Source: SYFY01 sp031385325 (GTDB lineage: Bacteria; Pseudomonadota; Gammaproteobacteria; Pseudomonadales; Azotimanducaceae). Taken from it: 15,714 nt of DNA. Position numbers and translations under genes: made by a program. The stretch is taken from NCBI GenBank assembly GCA_031385325.1, contig JANNBJ010000172.1, forward strand, positions 1 through 15,714, read 5' to 3'. This document shows, piece by piece, positions 7,030 to 14,213 of this stretch; position 1 is the first letter of the stretch, and each line of letters begins with the position of its first letter. The notes below the pieces were generated by a model. It did no database searches. It was not told the DNA's origin and worked only from the letters and a program-made list of their open reading frames with translations.

Positions 7030-7821
7030 TTAGAGGCTGGGCGTCTGTTCGGGCGTCGGCTCGTTGGCATGCACCGGGATAAAGCGGGCAAAGAACACGC
7101 CGATTTCGTACAGCATCCACATCGGCACAGCTAACAGGATCTGCGACAACACGTCCGGCGGCGTGAGTACCATGCCGACCACAAAACACCCGACGATCAC
7201 GTACGGTCGCTTGTCAACGAGAGACTGGGCAGTCGCCATGCCGGTCCACACCAGCAACAGCACTGCAATGGGGATCTCGAAGGCGGCACCAAACGCCAGA
7301 AACAAGGCCATCACAAAATCCAGATACTGACCGATATCGGTCATCATCTGGACGCCCGCCGGCGTAATGCTGGCCAGAAATTTGAACATCAATGGAAAAA
7401 CGACGAAATAGGCAAAGGACACACCCATGTAAAACAGCGCGACACTCGAAATCAGCAATGGGGCAGCAAATCGCTTTTCATGCAGGTAGAGGCCTGGCGC
7501 GATAAATGACCATGCTTGATGCAGAAAAAATGGAACACTCAGGAATAATGCGACATACAGAGACAGCTTGAACGGAGTCAGAAAAGGCGTAGCGACACCT
7601 GTCGCGATCATGTTGCCTTCCGGCATATAGGTGAGTAGAGGCGCGGCAACAAACGAATAGATGTCGTTGGCAAAGTAATAAACCGGGAAGAACAGCACCA
7701 CAATCACCAGTACGCTCCGCAGGATGCGGCTACGTAGTTCGATGATGTGTTCGAGAAACGGCTGCTCGTTTTTGTCGACGGCCGCGTCGTGAGTGCTCCG
7801 AGTGTCTGGCTGATCAGCCAC
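7030..7821 (-). CDS. tatC: Tat translocase subunit TatC
   Basis: A 263-residue six-helix inner-membrane protein, the receptor for twin-arginine signal peptides. Family motifs are present: FLEHIIELRSR (22-32), the first periplasmic-loop region with TPFLTPFKLSLY, PFFLHQAWSFIAPGLYLHEKR (about 97-117), FGAAFEIP (177-184) with the conserved glutamate in the signal-peptide binding region, and LTPPDVLSQ (219-227). The hydrophobic segments fall where expected. The start is GTG at 7821, overlapping the tatB stop by 8 bases; no ATG precedes the LEHIIELR motif. The first 20 residues are charged and poorly conserved. It closes the tatABC block; xth follows after 89 bp. Confidence 0.97.
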   Translation of the reverse strand: MADQPDTRSTHDAAVDKNEQPFLEHIIELRSRILRSVLVIVVLFFPVYYFANDIYSFVAAPLLTYMPEGNMIATGVATPFLTPFKLSLYVALFLSVPFFLHQAWSFIAPGLYLHEKRFAAPLLISSVALFYMGVSFAYFVVFPLMFKFLASITPAGVQMMTDIGQYLDFVMALFLAFGAAFEIPIAVLLLVWTGMATAQSLVDKRPYVIVGCFVVGMVLTPPDVLSQILLAVPMWMLYEIGVFFARFIPVHANEPTPEQTPSL

Positions 7822-8170
7822 CTTGCACGTCCGAAGGTTTGCCGGATGGGTCAGCGGCCGGTGCTGGTGCCGGAACCGGTGATTGGGCGAGTCTGGACTC
7901 TGTCGCAGCTATCGGTGCGTGAACAGTATTTTTCACTTCTTTTTCGATCCGCTTCATCTCGTCCATGATGGCTTCGTTGTGGAGTTGCCGCCGAACATCG
8001 TCCATGCCGATTTCCCGCTCGATCTCCGACTTGACTGCAACAAAGGACCGGCGTAATCGACCGAGCCAGAGACCGAGTGTCCGCAGCGTTTCTGGTAATT
8101 TTTCAGGGCCGATAACCAGCAGGGTTACCACCGCCACCAGCAGAAGTTCGGTGAAGCCGATGTCAAACAT
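7814..8170 (-). CDS. tatB: Tat translocase subunit TatB
   Basis: A 118-residue protein with a single N-terminal helix (MFDIGFTELLLVAVVTLLVIGPEK), a Gly21-Pro22 hinge, an amphipathic helix and a soluble Ala/Pro-rich tail. The N-terminal glutamate at position 8 and the GPEKLP hinge are the features that distinguish TatB from TatA. With TatC it forms the receptor complex for folded Tat substrates. The frame is open 21 codons further upstream, but that part overlaps the end of tatA and lacks family character, so I start at the ATG at 8170, 13 bases after the tatA stop. It overlaps tatC by 8 bases. Confidence 0.95.
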   Translation of the reverse strand: MFDIGFTELLLVAVVTLLVIGPEKLPETLRTLGLWLGRLRRSFVAVKSEIEREIGMDDVRRQLHNEAIMDEMKRIEKEVKNTVHAPIAATESRLAQSPVPAPAPAADPSGKPSDVQGG

Positions 8171-8183
8171 GATCGCGGGTTGA

Positions 8184-8414
8184 TCAGTCCTGTTTGGTGT
8201 TCTGGCGAACTGGAGTCGGCTCAGCCTCACCATCGATCACTTTTGCGTCGGCGCTCAGGCTCGCCTTGTTTTCGTCGTCAGTTACGGCCTTGCGAAACCC
8301 TTTGATGGCGGACCCCAGATCCGATCCCAGCGACTTCAGGCGCTTGGGTCCGAATACCAGGAGGACAATCGCAAGGACGACCAGCAGTTCAGTCAATCCT
8401 AAATTTCCGAGCAT
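8184..8414 (-). CDS. tatA: Tat translocase subunit TatA
   Basis: A 76-residue protein with one N-terminal helix (residues about 4-21, LTELLVVLAIVLLVFG), the FGPKRL hinge, and an amphipathic helix LGSDLGSAIKGFRKAV (29-44) followed by an acidic DDE stretch, as in TatA of other proteobacteria. TatA multimers form the transport pathway for folded, often cofactor-bearing, proteins. GGGAG lies 6 bases before the ATG. It comes 23 bases after hisE and 13 bases before tatB, so hisE-tatA-tatB-tatC are probably one transcript. Confidence 0.96.
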   Translation of the reverse strand: MLGNLGLTELLVVLAIVLLVFGPKRLKSLGSDLGSAIKGFRKAVTDDENKASLSADAKVIDGEAEPTPVRQNTKQD

Positions 8415-8437
8415 ATTTAGCTCCCTTGGCTTGGCGG

Positions 8438-8773
8438 CTATTGTAGTTCGTGGTCAGTCTGGCGGTTGGCCTTTTCCTGCAAGCCGCCGATGCCGAATCG
8501 AGCAGCCAGTGTTTCGAGCACCTTTTCCGGCGGAATTTCTAGATGGCGAAGCATGACCATCGTGTGAAACCACAGATCAGCGACTTCATTCACCAGTGCA
8601 GAAGGGTCCGCTCGATGATCTTTGGCGGCAATAATCACTTCCGTAGCCTCTTCTCCCACTTTCTCGAGAATCTTGTTGAGCCCTTTGGCATACAAGGAGG
8701 CAACATAGGATTCCGCCGGATCCGCACCCCTACGTTCCGCCAGAACCCGGCCCAATTCAGTGATCACGTCCAT
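8438..8773 (-). CDS. hisE: Phosphoribosyl-ATP pyrophosphatase
   Basis: A 111-residue member of the all-alpha NTP-pyrophosphatase (MazG-like) superfamily, carrying out the second step of histidine synthesis, hydrolysis of phosphoribosyl-ATP to phosphoribosyl-AMP. The metal-binding motifs KVGEEATEVIIAAK (38-51) and VNEVADLWFHTMVML (61-75) are intact, as is the N-terminal SYVASLYAKG segment. GAGGA lies just before the ATG. HisE is free-standing here, not fused to HisI as in E. coli, and HisI is not in the window. Its place between ubiB and tatA recurs in proteobacteria. The gaps are 22 bases to ubiB and 23 to tatA. Confidence 0.95.
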   Translation of the reverse strand: MDVITELGRVLAERRGADPAESYVASLYAKGLNKILEKVGEEATEVIIAAKDHRADPSALVNEVADLWFHTMVMLRHLEIPPEKVLETLAARFGIGGLQEKANRQTDHELQ

Positions 8774-8795
8774 ACTTTCCTCGTTATCGATGAGT

Positions 8796-10454
8796 TCACA
8801 GGCTGCGCAACAATAAGGTTAGCCCTGCCACCGCGCCCGCCAAGCCGGCAGAAGTCTGCCAGAGTTGCCCTTGCAGAGCGGCGCTGCCCAGCGGATCGGA
8901 GAGAAGTAATGCTCCACCTGCGATCATGACCATCGCAAAGAGCCGGTTGCGCGATTGCCTGCGTGTGGAGCTCAATTTCGCCTCACTCAGCTCTTGTATC
9001 CATTCAGCCTGCTCGGCCTGACGTTGCTCCATGGCCAGGAGTCGCCCGCGAACTTGTGGCAGCCACGCAGGCAGCTGCGTCAACGCTGCAAGGGTTTCCG
9101 GCAGTCTCGTCAGCGCTCGTTGCAATATTGTCGCCGGACCGTGGTGAGTGAGCAGCCATCGCTCCATGAATGGCTTGGCGGTTTGCCACAGGTCCAGCTG
9201 CGGATACAGCATACGCCCGAGTCCCTCGACGTAGAGCAGCGTCTTCTGCAGGAGCACGAGCTGCGGTTGAATCTGCATGTTGAAACGCTCGGCGGTGTTG
9301 AACAGCGCGGCCAGAAATTCGCCGAACGAAATTTCCCCAAGCGGCTTGGCGAAGTGAGGCTCGCAGACTTCCTCGATGACGGACGCGAACTCTTTCAAAT
9401 CGGTATTGGCCGGTACCCAACCCGATTCAAGATGTAACTGAGCGACACCCTGGTAGTCACGATTGAAGAACGCCACCAGATTACGAGCCAGATACTCCTG
9501 ATCGTTCGCAGTCAGTGAGCCGATGATGGCGCAATCCAGTGCGATGTAACGAGGATCGGCGGGATTGCTGATGTCGACAAAGACATTGCCAGGGTGCATG
9601 TCAGCGTGAAAGAAATTGTCGACGAAGACCTGTTGAAAGAAAGTCTCGACCCCTCGGTTGGCCAGCAGCGCCTTGTCGACGCCAGCCGCATCCATTTGTT
9701 CGATCGCGGATATTGGAATGCCCGTGATGCGCTCCATGACCATCACCCGTGTGCTGCACAAGGCGTGGTGCACTCGCGGCACATAGAGGAGTCTGGAATG
9801 CGCGAAATTGCTGCGCAGAGAGGACGTGTTTCGAGCTTCCTGCGCCAGATCCAGTTCTGCATGAATCGTACGATCGTAGTCGTCCACAATCTGTCTGAGC
9901 CGAAGTCGCCGAATGTTGCTTGAGCGGCCTTCGAGACGTTTGGCGGCTCCTTGCAGAAATTGCAGTGTTTCTTCGATGCTGGCGCGGATATTCGGACGCA
10001 CGACCTTGATCACCACGGATTCACCAGTCAGCAGTCGTGCAGCGTGTACCTGTGCGATGGAGGCCGATGCCAATGGTGTTGTCTCGATCTCGCTGAAGAT
10101 CGTGCTGAGCGGTCTCCCAAGACCGGCCTCGATGATTTGCATGGCGTCGTCGGTCGGAAAGGGAGGAACCCGATCCTGCAGGCGCGATAGCGCGAGGGCG
10201 ATTTCCGGAGGGACTACGTCCGGGCGGGTGGAGATCAGTTGGCCCAACTTGATGTAGACGGGACCAAGTTCGATCAGCGCATTGGCCAGGCGTTTTCCGA
10301 CCGCCTCGGCGGTGTCCGTTTGTGAACTTGTCAAGCGGGCCAGCATCTTCAGCCAGCCGGGCAGTGGCGCATCCTTGAGCGGTGCATGTTTGATCAGGCT
10401 CAGCAGCCGGTGCCGCAGTGCGACGCGGAACAGCCGCCATGCATGCGCTTTCAC
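8796..10454 (-). CDS. ubiB: UbiB, atypical kinase/ATPase of ubiquinone synthesis
   Basis: A 552-residue membrane-anchored protein of the ABC1/ADCK family, required for ubiquinone synthesis; family members have ATPase activity and are thought to help move or present lipid intermediates. Diagnostic features are the KxGQ helix YIKLGQLISTRPDVVP (67-82), the alanine-rich loop LASASIAQVHAA (128-139) that replaces a glycine loop, Lys150 in VVIKVVRP, HADMHPGN (283-290) and the metal-binding DCA (307-309). Two hydrophobic helices close the protein (about 502-520 and 533-550). The start is GTG at 10454, whose GTGA overlaps the ubiJ stop by four bases. An earlier start is excluded by the KAHAWRLFR family N-terminus. 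It is the third gene of a ubiE-ubiJ-ubiB block. Confidence 0.96.
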   Translation of the reverse strand: MKAHAWRLFRVALRHRLLSLIKHAPLKDAPLPGWLKMLARLTSSQTDTAEAVGKRLANALIELGPVYIKLGQLISTRPDVVPPEIALALSRLQDRVPPFPTDDAMQIIEAGLGRPLSTIFSEIETTPLASASIAQVHAARLLTGESVVIKVVRPNIRASIEETLQFLQGAAKRLEGRSSNIRRLRLRQIVDDYDRTIHAELDLAQEARNTSSLRSNFAHSRLLYVPRVHHALCSTRVMVMERITGIPISAIEQMDAAGVDKALLANRGVETFFQQVFVDNFFHADMHPGNVFVDISNPADPRYIALDCAIIGSLTANDQEYLARNLVAFFNRDYQGVAQLHLESGWVPANTDLKEFASVIEEVCEPHFAKPLGEISFGEFLAALFNTAERFNMQIQPQLVLLQKTLLYVEGLGRMLYPQLDLWQTAKPFMERWLLTHHGPATILQRALTRLPETLAALTQLPAWLPQVRGRLLAMEQRQAEQAEWIQELSEAKLSSTRRQSRNRLFAMVMIAGGALLLSDPLGSAALQGQLWQTSAGLAGAVAGLTLLLRSL

Positions 10455-11038
10455 CGTCGTTGCTCTTCATCCTTGATGCGCGAGGCGAGGCGGTCGATCC
10501 TGAGTCGAAGTTCGTCAAGGGCATCCAGCAGCGCGTTAGTGTCTGCTCGTGTGACAAAGCGATTGGCCGCGGTTTTTTCCAGCGCCAGACCAACACCTTC
10601 CGCAGCACTGCGAAAAGCCGAGACGGCAAGCTCTGCGCCACCGAGCAGTGTCTGAGCTGTTTCTGGTCCCAGGAATCGAGTTAACGGAGAGAGCAGATTT
10701 GGGGAGAATCCGGCGAGTGCTGAGGACAACTCGAGCAGCACCGCTTCATCGCCTTCGATCTGAATGCCATCAATCCGCGCCGGCGCAGCCAGCCAACGCG
10801 CCAGATCAGCTCCGTTACCGGTGACGACGACGTTCGGCTTTTCTTCAACGGTGGGACGACACAGTATTTCGCCACCTTTGACCTGCAGAAAAAACGAGAA
10901 GGCCGGCAACTCGCAATCAACCTTTACCAGTCGACCTTCCAGAGCAAGCAGTCGTTCACGCAGTGCGGGATCGCTGCCCTGGCTTGCGCGGGACAGGTTG
11001 GTCGCAACAGCTGCAATCGCATCCTCGATCATGCCCAT
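10451..11038 (-). CDS. ubiJ: UbiJ, SCP2-domain ubiquinone biosynthesis accessory factor
   Basis: A 195-residue protein of the UbiJ/YigP type. The N-terminal half is an SCP2 lipid-binding domain (about residues 15-115, with VKVDCELPAFSFFLQVKGGEI and ADLARWLAAP). The C-terminal part ends in a charged helix (LLDALDELRLRIDRLASRIKDEEQRR) likely to form a coiled coil. In E. coli UbiJ binds ubiquinone intermediates and organises, with UbiK, the soluble Ubi complex. Position and order between ubiE and ubiB match gammaproteobacteria. The annotated ATG (11038) overlaps ubiE by 10 bases; the second in-frame ATG (11032) would overlap by 4 (ATGA), so the true start may be two codons later. GGAG lies 7 bases before the first ATG. 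Confidence 0.9.
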   Translation of the reverse strand: MGMIEDAIAAVATNLSRASQGSDPALRERLLALEGRLVKVDCELPAFSFFLQVKGGEILCRPTVEEKPNVVVTGNGADLARWLAAPARIDGIQIEGDEAVLLELSSALAGFSPNLLSPLTRFLGPETAQTLLGGAELAVSAFRSAAEGVGLALEKTAANRFVTRADTNALLDALDELRLRIDRLASRIKDEEQRR

Positions 11039-11778
11039 GCCTTTACTCCGCGATGGATCGCCGCAACTCCGCCGGCCAAAGCGTGGTGCTTGACGTCTGT
11101 CAGCCCTGCGTCTTCCATCATCAGCGCAAGTGCTGCGGGTCGAGGGTGACGCTCGATGGATTCAACCAGATATTGATACGGTGCGGAATCGCCTGCTATC
11201 CATTTACCGAACGTTGGCCAGAGGGCCTGGTACCCTTTGTACAATGTGCCCAGAAGCGGGTCGTCAGGCAGTGAAAATTCCAGGACCACCAACGCACCGC
11301 CCGGTCGAAGGACGCGCCGGATTTCCGTCAACGCGACTTCTTTGCTGGTGAAATTTCGCAAGCCGAAACTGATGGTCACGGCGTGAAAACTGTTATCAGC
11401 GAAGGGTAGCGCCTCGGCCCGGGTACGACAGAATTGCACACCGGCGATACCTGCGTCATACAGTCGATCGCGCCCAACGGTCATCATCTGCGGATTCAGA
11501 TCGGCAAGAATGACTTTTCCCAGTTCGCCAACTATCGGTTGAAGTAACGCCGAAAGATCGCCGGTGCCACCAGCCAGATCAAGCACACTCTGGCCCGCGG
11601 CCAGTCCCGTCATATCGACTGCCATGCGCTTGAACAGGCGATGAGTGCCAAATGACATGATGTCATTCATGGTGTCGTAACGGGAAGCCACGCGCGCAAA
11701 GACGTCCTGCACTAGACGAGTTTTTTCAGTGGCGGTCACCTGCCGGTGACCGAAGTTCACGCCATTAAGATCACTCAT
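11029..11778 (-). CDS. ubiE: UbiE, demethylmenaquinone / demethoxyubiquinol C-methyltransferase
   Basis: A 249-residue SAM-dependent class I methyltransferase that C-methylates the quinone ring in ubiquinone synthesis (and menaquinone if present). Seen: SAM motif I VLDLAGGTGDLS (65-76), the UbiE signatures YDTMNDIMSFGTHRLFKR (34-51) and SFGLRNF (about 126-132), RVLRPGG, and the C-terminal GDSAPYQYLVESIERHP. The length is standard. The gene begins 36 bases after the DUF971 stop, with no clear Shine-Dalgarno sequence, and overlaps ubiJ at its end. Confidence 0.97.
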   Translation of the reverse strand: MSDLNGVNFGHRQVTATEKTRLVQDVFARVASRYDTMNDIMSFGTHRLFKRMAVDMTGLAAGQSVLDLAGGTGDLSALLQPIVGELGKVILADLNPQMMTVGRDRLYDAGIAGVQFCRTRAEALPFADNSFHAVTISFGLRNFTSKEVALTEIRRVLRPGGALVVLEFSLPDDPLLGTLYKGYQALWPTFGKWIAGDSAPYQYLVESIERHPRPAALALMMEDAGLTDVKHHALAGGVAAIHRGVKAWA

Positions 11779-11814
11779 GTCAGCTGGTTGTGTCGTGAAT
11801 AGTCGAGTGCAAGT

Positions 11815-12198
11815 CTACGCCTTCGGTGACCACTGTCCCACGGCGATGACTGGCAGACGTGAAGCATTGGCTTCCTTGAGTTCGGTAAGGTAATCCTGCC
11901 AGTAGCGGGACTGGTTTTCACCGAGGTCCCGCAGGTAATCCCATCCGTACAGGCCAGTATCATGGCCATCGTCAAAGGCGATTCGGATGGCGTAGTTGCC
12001 TACCGATTCTATGCCGCCGATATGCACATATTTTTTACCGGTTTGCAGCGTTCGATCAGCGTCGCCATGACCACGCACTTCTGCCGAAGGGGAAAAGACC
12101 CTTAACAATTCTGCAGGCAATTCGAATTCCTGATCCGGATACGTCAGCACGAGGGTGCGGCTGGACTTGCGATAGTTGATGCGGGTTGGTGCGGCCAT
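11815..12198 (-). CDS. DUF971 / gamma-butyrobetaine hydroxylase-like N-terminal domain protein
   Basis: A 127-residue stand-alone DUF971 (GBBH-like N-terminal) protein. The family core is clear: LVLTYPDQEFELPAELLRVFSPSAEVRGHG (about 16-45), YVHIGGIESVGNYAIRIAFDDGHDTGLYGWDYLRDL (about 57-92). The related N-terminal domain of gamma-butyrobetaine hydroxylase binds zinc through cysteines, but this protein has no cysteine at all, so that zinc site is absent. Its role is not established; in other bacteria this gene also sits beside hslU. The ATG follows the hslU TAA after only 3 bases and has no Shine-Dalgarno sequence, which suggests translation by coupling to hslU. Confidence 0.88.
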   Translation of the reverse strand: MAAPTRINYRKSSRTLVLTYPDQEFELPAELLRVFSPSAEVRGHGDADRTLQTGKKYVHIGGIESVGNYAIRIAFDDGHDTGLYGWDYLRDLGENQSRYWQDYLTELKEANASRLPVIAVGQWSPKA

Positions 12199-12201
12199 GG
12201 T

Positions 12202-13542
12202 TTAGAGGATGTAGCGGGAAAGGTCCTGGTTGGCAGCCAGGGATGCGAGCTGGCCGGTGACATAGGCTGCATCGATGACCACCTCCGTAACTGCATTGTC
12301 GCCCGCATTGAAGGAAATTTCTTCCAGCAACTTTTCCAGCACCGTGTGCAGTCGTCGCGCGCCGATGTTCTCCGTGCTTTCGTTGACCGACCATGCAAGC
12401 TCGGCAATCTTCTCCAGACCATCGTCGGTGAAACGAAGCGTCAGCCCCTCGGTGGCGAGTAGCGCCTGGTACTGCTCCGTGAGCGACATGTTGGGCTCGA
12501 CCAGGATTCGTTTGAAATCGTCCGGACTCAGAGCGGCAAGTTCCACTCGAATGGGCAGTCGCCCCTGTAACTCGGGGATGAGATCCGAGGGTCGTACCAG
12601 GTGAAACGCACCTGAGGCGATGAACAGAATGTGGTCTGTGCGAATCGTTCCATATTTGGTTGTGATGCTGCTGCCTTCGATCAGCGGCAACAGATCCCGC
12701 TGCACACCTTCTCGCGAGACATCGGCGCCAACCCCTTCCGATCGCTTGGCAACCTTGTCGATCTCATCGATGAACACAATGCCGGTCTGCTCTACCGCCG
12801 TCACTGCGCGGGTGCGAATCTCGTCCTCATTCACCAAACGTGCCGCTTCTTCTTCCTTGAGCTTGCGCATGGCGTCCTTGATGCGCAGCCGGCTTTTCTG
12901 CGTGCGACCGCCAGATATGTTCGAGAACATTTGCGAAAGTTGCTGGGTCATTTCCTCCATGCCAGGAGGCGCCATGATCTCCACGCCTACTTTTGGAGCT
13001 GCAATGTCCAGCTCGATTTCCTTGTCATCCAGCTCGCCCTGACGGAGCCGTTTGCGAAACATCTGACGTGCGTCCGAGTCGCGTGGCTTGTCATCCTGCG
13101 CATTTCCGAATCCGACGCTGCGAGGTCCGGGTAACAAAGCGTCCAGTACACGATCTTCTGCGGCATCGGTCGCCAGGGAGGCAACTTTTTCCATCTCCGA
13201 TTCGCGCAGCATTTTTACAGCGATATCGACCAGGTCCCGGATGATTGAATCAACATCACGTCCGACGTAGCCAACTTCAGTGAATTTGGTCGCCTCAACT
13301 TTGATGAACGGCGCGCCTGCCAGTTTGGCCAGTCGTCGGGCGATTTCAGTTTTGCCCACCCCGGTGGGACCGATCATGAGGATGTTCTTGGGCGTGACTT
13401 CTTCGGCCATGGCTGCATCCAGGTTCATTCGCCGCCAGCGATTGCGCAGTGCAATCGCCACCGCTCGCTTGGCGTCCTGCTGCCCGATGATGTGTCGATC
13501 GAGTTCACTGACGATCTCGCGTGGAGTCATGCTGGAACTCAT
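12202..13542 (-). CDS. hslU: HslU, ATPase subunit of the HslVU protease
   Basis: A 446-residue AAA+ unfoldase of the ClpY family; hexamers bind HslV rings, unfold substrates and thread them in. Seen: the N-terminal MTPREIVSELDRHIIGQ, Walker A GPTGVGKT (58-65), the pore loop GYVG (91-94), an intermediate domain (about 110-240), Walker B IVFIDEIDK (255-263), ADVSREGVQRDLLPLIEG, the arginine-finger region ELQGRLPIRVEL, sensor-2 GARRLHTVLE, and the C-terminal DLSRYIL that docks into HslV and activates it. I keep the ATG at 13542; an internal Met5 is possible. It overlaps hslV by 4 bases (ATGA). All catalytic motifs are intact. Confidence 0.98.
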   Translation of the reverse strand: MSSSMTPREIVSELDRHIIGQQDAKRAVAIALRNRWRRMNLDAAMAEEVTPKNILMIGPTGVGKTEIARRLAKLAGAPFIKVEATKFTEVGYVGRDVDSIIRDLVDIAVKMLRESEMEKVASLATDAAEDRVLDALLPGPRSVGFGNAQDDKPRDSDARQMFRKRLRQGELDDKEIELDIAAPKVGVEIMAPPGMEEMTQQLSQMFSNISGGRTQKSRLRIKDAMRKLKEEEAARLVNEDEIRTRAVTAVEQTGIVFIDEIDKVAKRSEGVGADVSREGVQRDLLPLIEGSSITTKYGTIRTDHILFIASGAFHLVRPSDLIPELQGRLPIRVELAALSPDDFKRILVEPNMSLTEQYQALLATEGLTLRFTDDGLEKIAELAWSVNESTENIGARRLHTVLEKLLEEISFNAGDNAVTEVVIDAAYVTGQLASLAANQDLSRYIL

Positions 13543-14090
13543 GCAGATACTCCAAAACTCAGGGTCTCGATGGTGTGTTCCTGATTGGTGTAGATGCAGA
13601 TGTCGCCAGCAATGACGAGCGCCTTGCGGACGATCTCTTCCGGCAACAGGCTGGAATTTTCCTTGAGCGCGCGCGCCGCTGCGAAGGCATATGGACCACC
13701 CGAACCGATGGCGAGAATTCCAGTCTCTGGTTCGACGACATCACCAGTACCGCTGATCATCAGAGAAGCCGTCGCATCGGCAACCAGCAGCATGGCTTCG
13801 AGCCTTCGCAAGGCACGATCGGATCGCCAGTCCTTGGCCAGTTCAACTGCAGCTCTCGTCAAATGGCCCGAGTATTTTTCCAAGGCACCTTCGAAGCGCT
13901 CGAACAGGGTGAAAGCGTCTGCTGTACCACCGGCAAAACCGGCGAGTACTTTGCCGTTGTAAAGTCGGCGCACCTTGCGGGCATTGCCCTTGAGAACCGT
14001 TGTGCCCAGTGTGACCTGACCATCGCTGCCCATGGCAACCGATGTGGCGTCACGCACGACAACGACGGTAGTTCCGTGCAGATCTGCCAT
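13539..14090 (-). CDS. hslV: HslV, proteolytic subunit of the HslVU protease
   Basis: A 183-residue N-terminal nucleophile threonine peptidase, the bacterial counterpart of the proteasome beta subunit. The expected N-terminus is MADLHG followed by TTVVVVRD, so removal of a 6-residue propeptide would expose Thr7 as nucleophile. GSDGQVTLG, KGNARKVRRLYNGKVLAGFAGG, DWRSDRALRRLEA, IGSGGPYA and AGDICIYTN are all family motifs. The frame is open 19 codons further upstream, but that stretch has no family character and would overlap the candidate heat-shock promoter, so I start at 14090. The Shine-Dalgarno sequence is weak. hslU follows with a 4-base overlap. Confidence 0.97.
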   Translation of the reverse strand: MADLHGTTVVVVRDATSVAMGSDGQVTLGTTVLKGNARKVRRLYNGKVLAGFAGGTADAFTLFERFEGALEKYSGHLTRAAVELAKDWRSDRALRRLEAMLLVADATASLMISGTGDVVEPETGILAIGSGGPYAFAAARALKENSSLLPEEIVRKALVIAGDICIYTNQEHTIETLSFGVSA

Positions 14091-14118
14091 GTTGTTACTG
14101 CTGAAAGATTGAAGCGCG

Positions 14119-14147
14119 ATAGTGGGGGTGCACTGAAGCCTTTGCAA
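14119..14147 (-). promoter_or_regulatory. Candidate sigma-32 (heat-shock) promoter for hslVU
   Basis: On the minus strand TTGCAAA (14147-14141) and CCCCACTAT (14127-14119) are separated by 13 bases. This fits the RpoH pattern (TTGAAA-type -35, 13-14 base spacer, CCCCAT-type -10) with one mismatch in the -35 core and one in the CCCCAT hexamer. Transcription would begin about 20 bases before the hslV ATG. Heat-shock control of hslVU is established in E. coli; here it is inferred from sequence and position. Confidence 0.5.
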
Positions 14148-14202
14148 TGGGCTGACTGCGCTGAAAAATCAGATGATTAGCGGTCTGGAAGTCGCACCCT
14201 CT

Positions 14203-14213
14203 GGGTCCGACCC
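14203..14213. repeat. GGGTC-N-GACCC inverted repeat at the SPOR gene stop
   Basis: Two 5-base arms flank one base, and the last base of the TAG stop codon (minus strand, 14215-14213) lies inside the element. Elements of this shape are often dispersed near gene ends in gammaproteobacteria. A single copy cannot prove it is a repeat family, and no T tract follows, so it is not a convincing terminator. Confidence 0.35.

Noticed and set aside
6941..7189. An 83-residue N-terminal extension of the Xth reading frame
   Set aside because: It has no family similarity, overlaps the 3' end of tatC in another frame, and a good Shine-Dalgarno sequence precedes the ATG at 6940 with the family N-terminus MRVVSWNVNG.
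8171..8233. An upstream start for TatB adding 21 residues
   Set aside because: The extension overlaps tatA, and the canonical TatB N-terminus is MFDIGFTELL at 8170.
14091..14147. An upstream start for HslV adding 19 residues
   Set aside because: It has no family similarity, would bury the nucleophile threonine far from the N-terminus and overlaps the promoter candidate.
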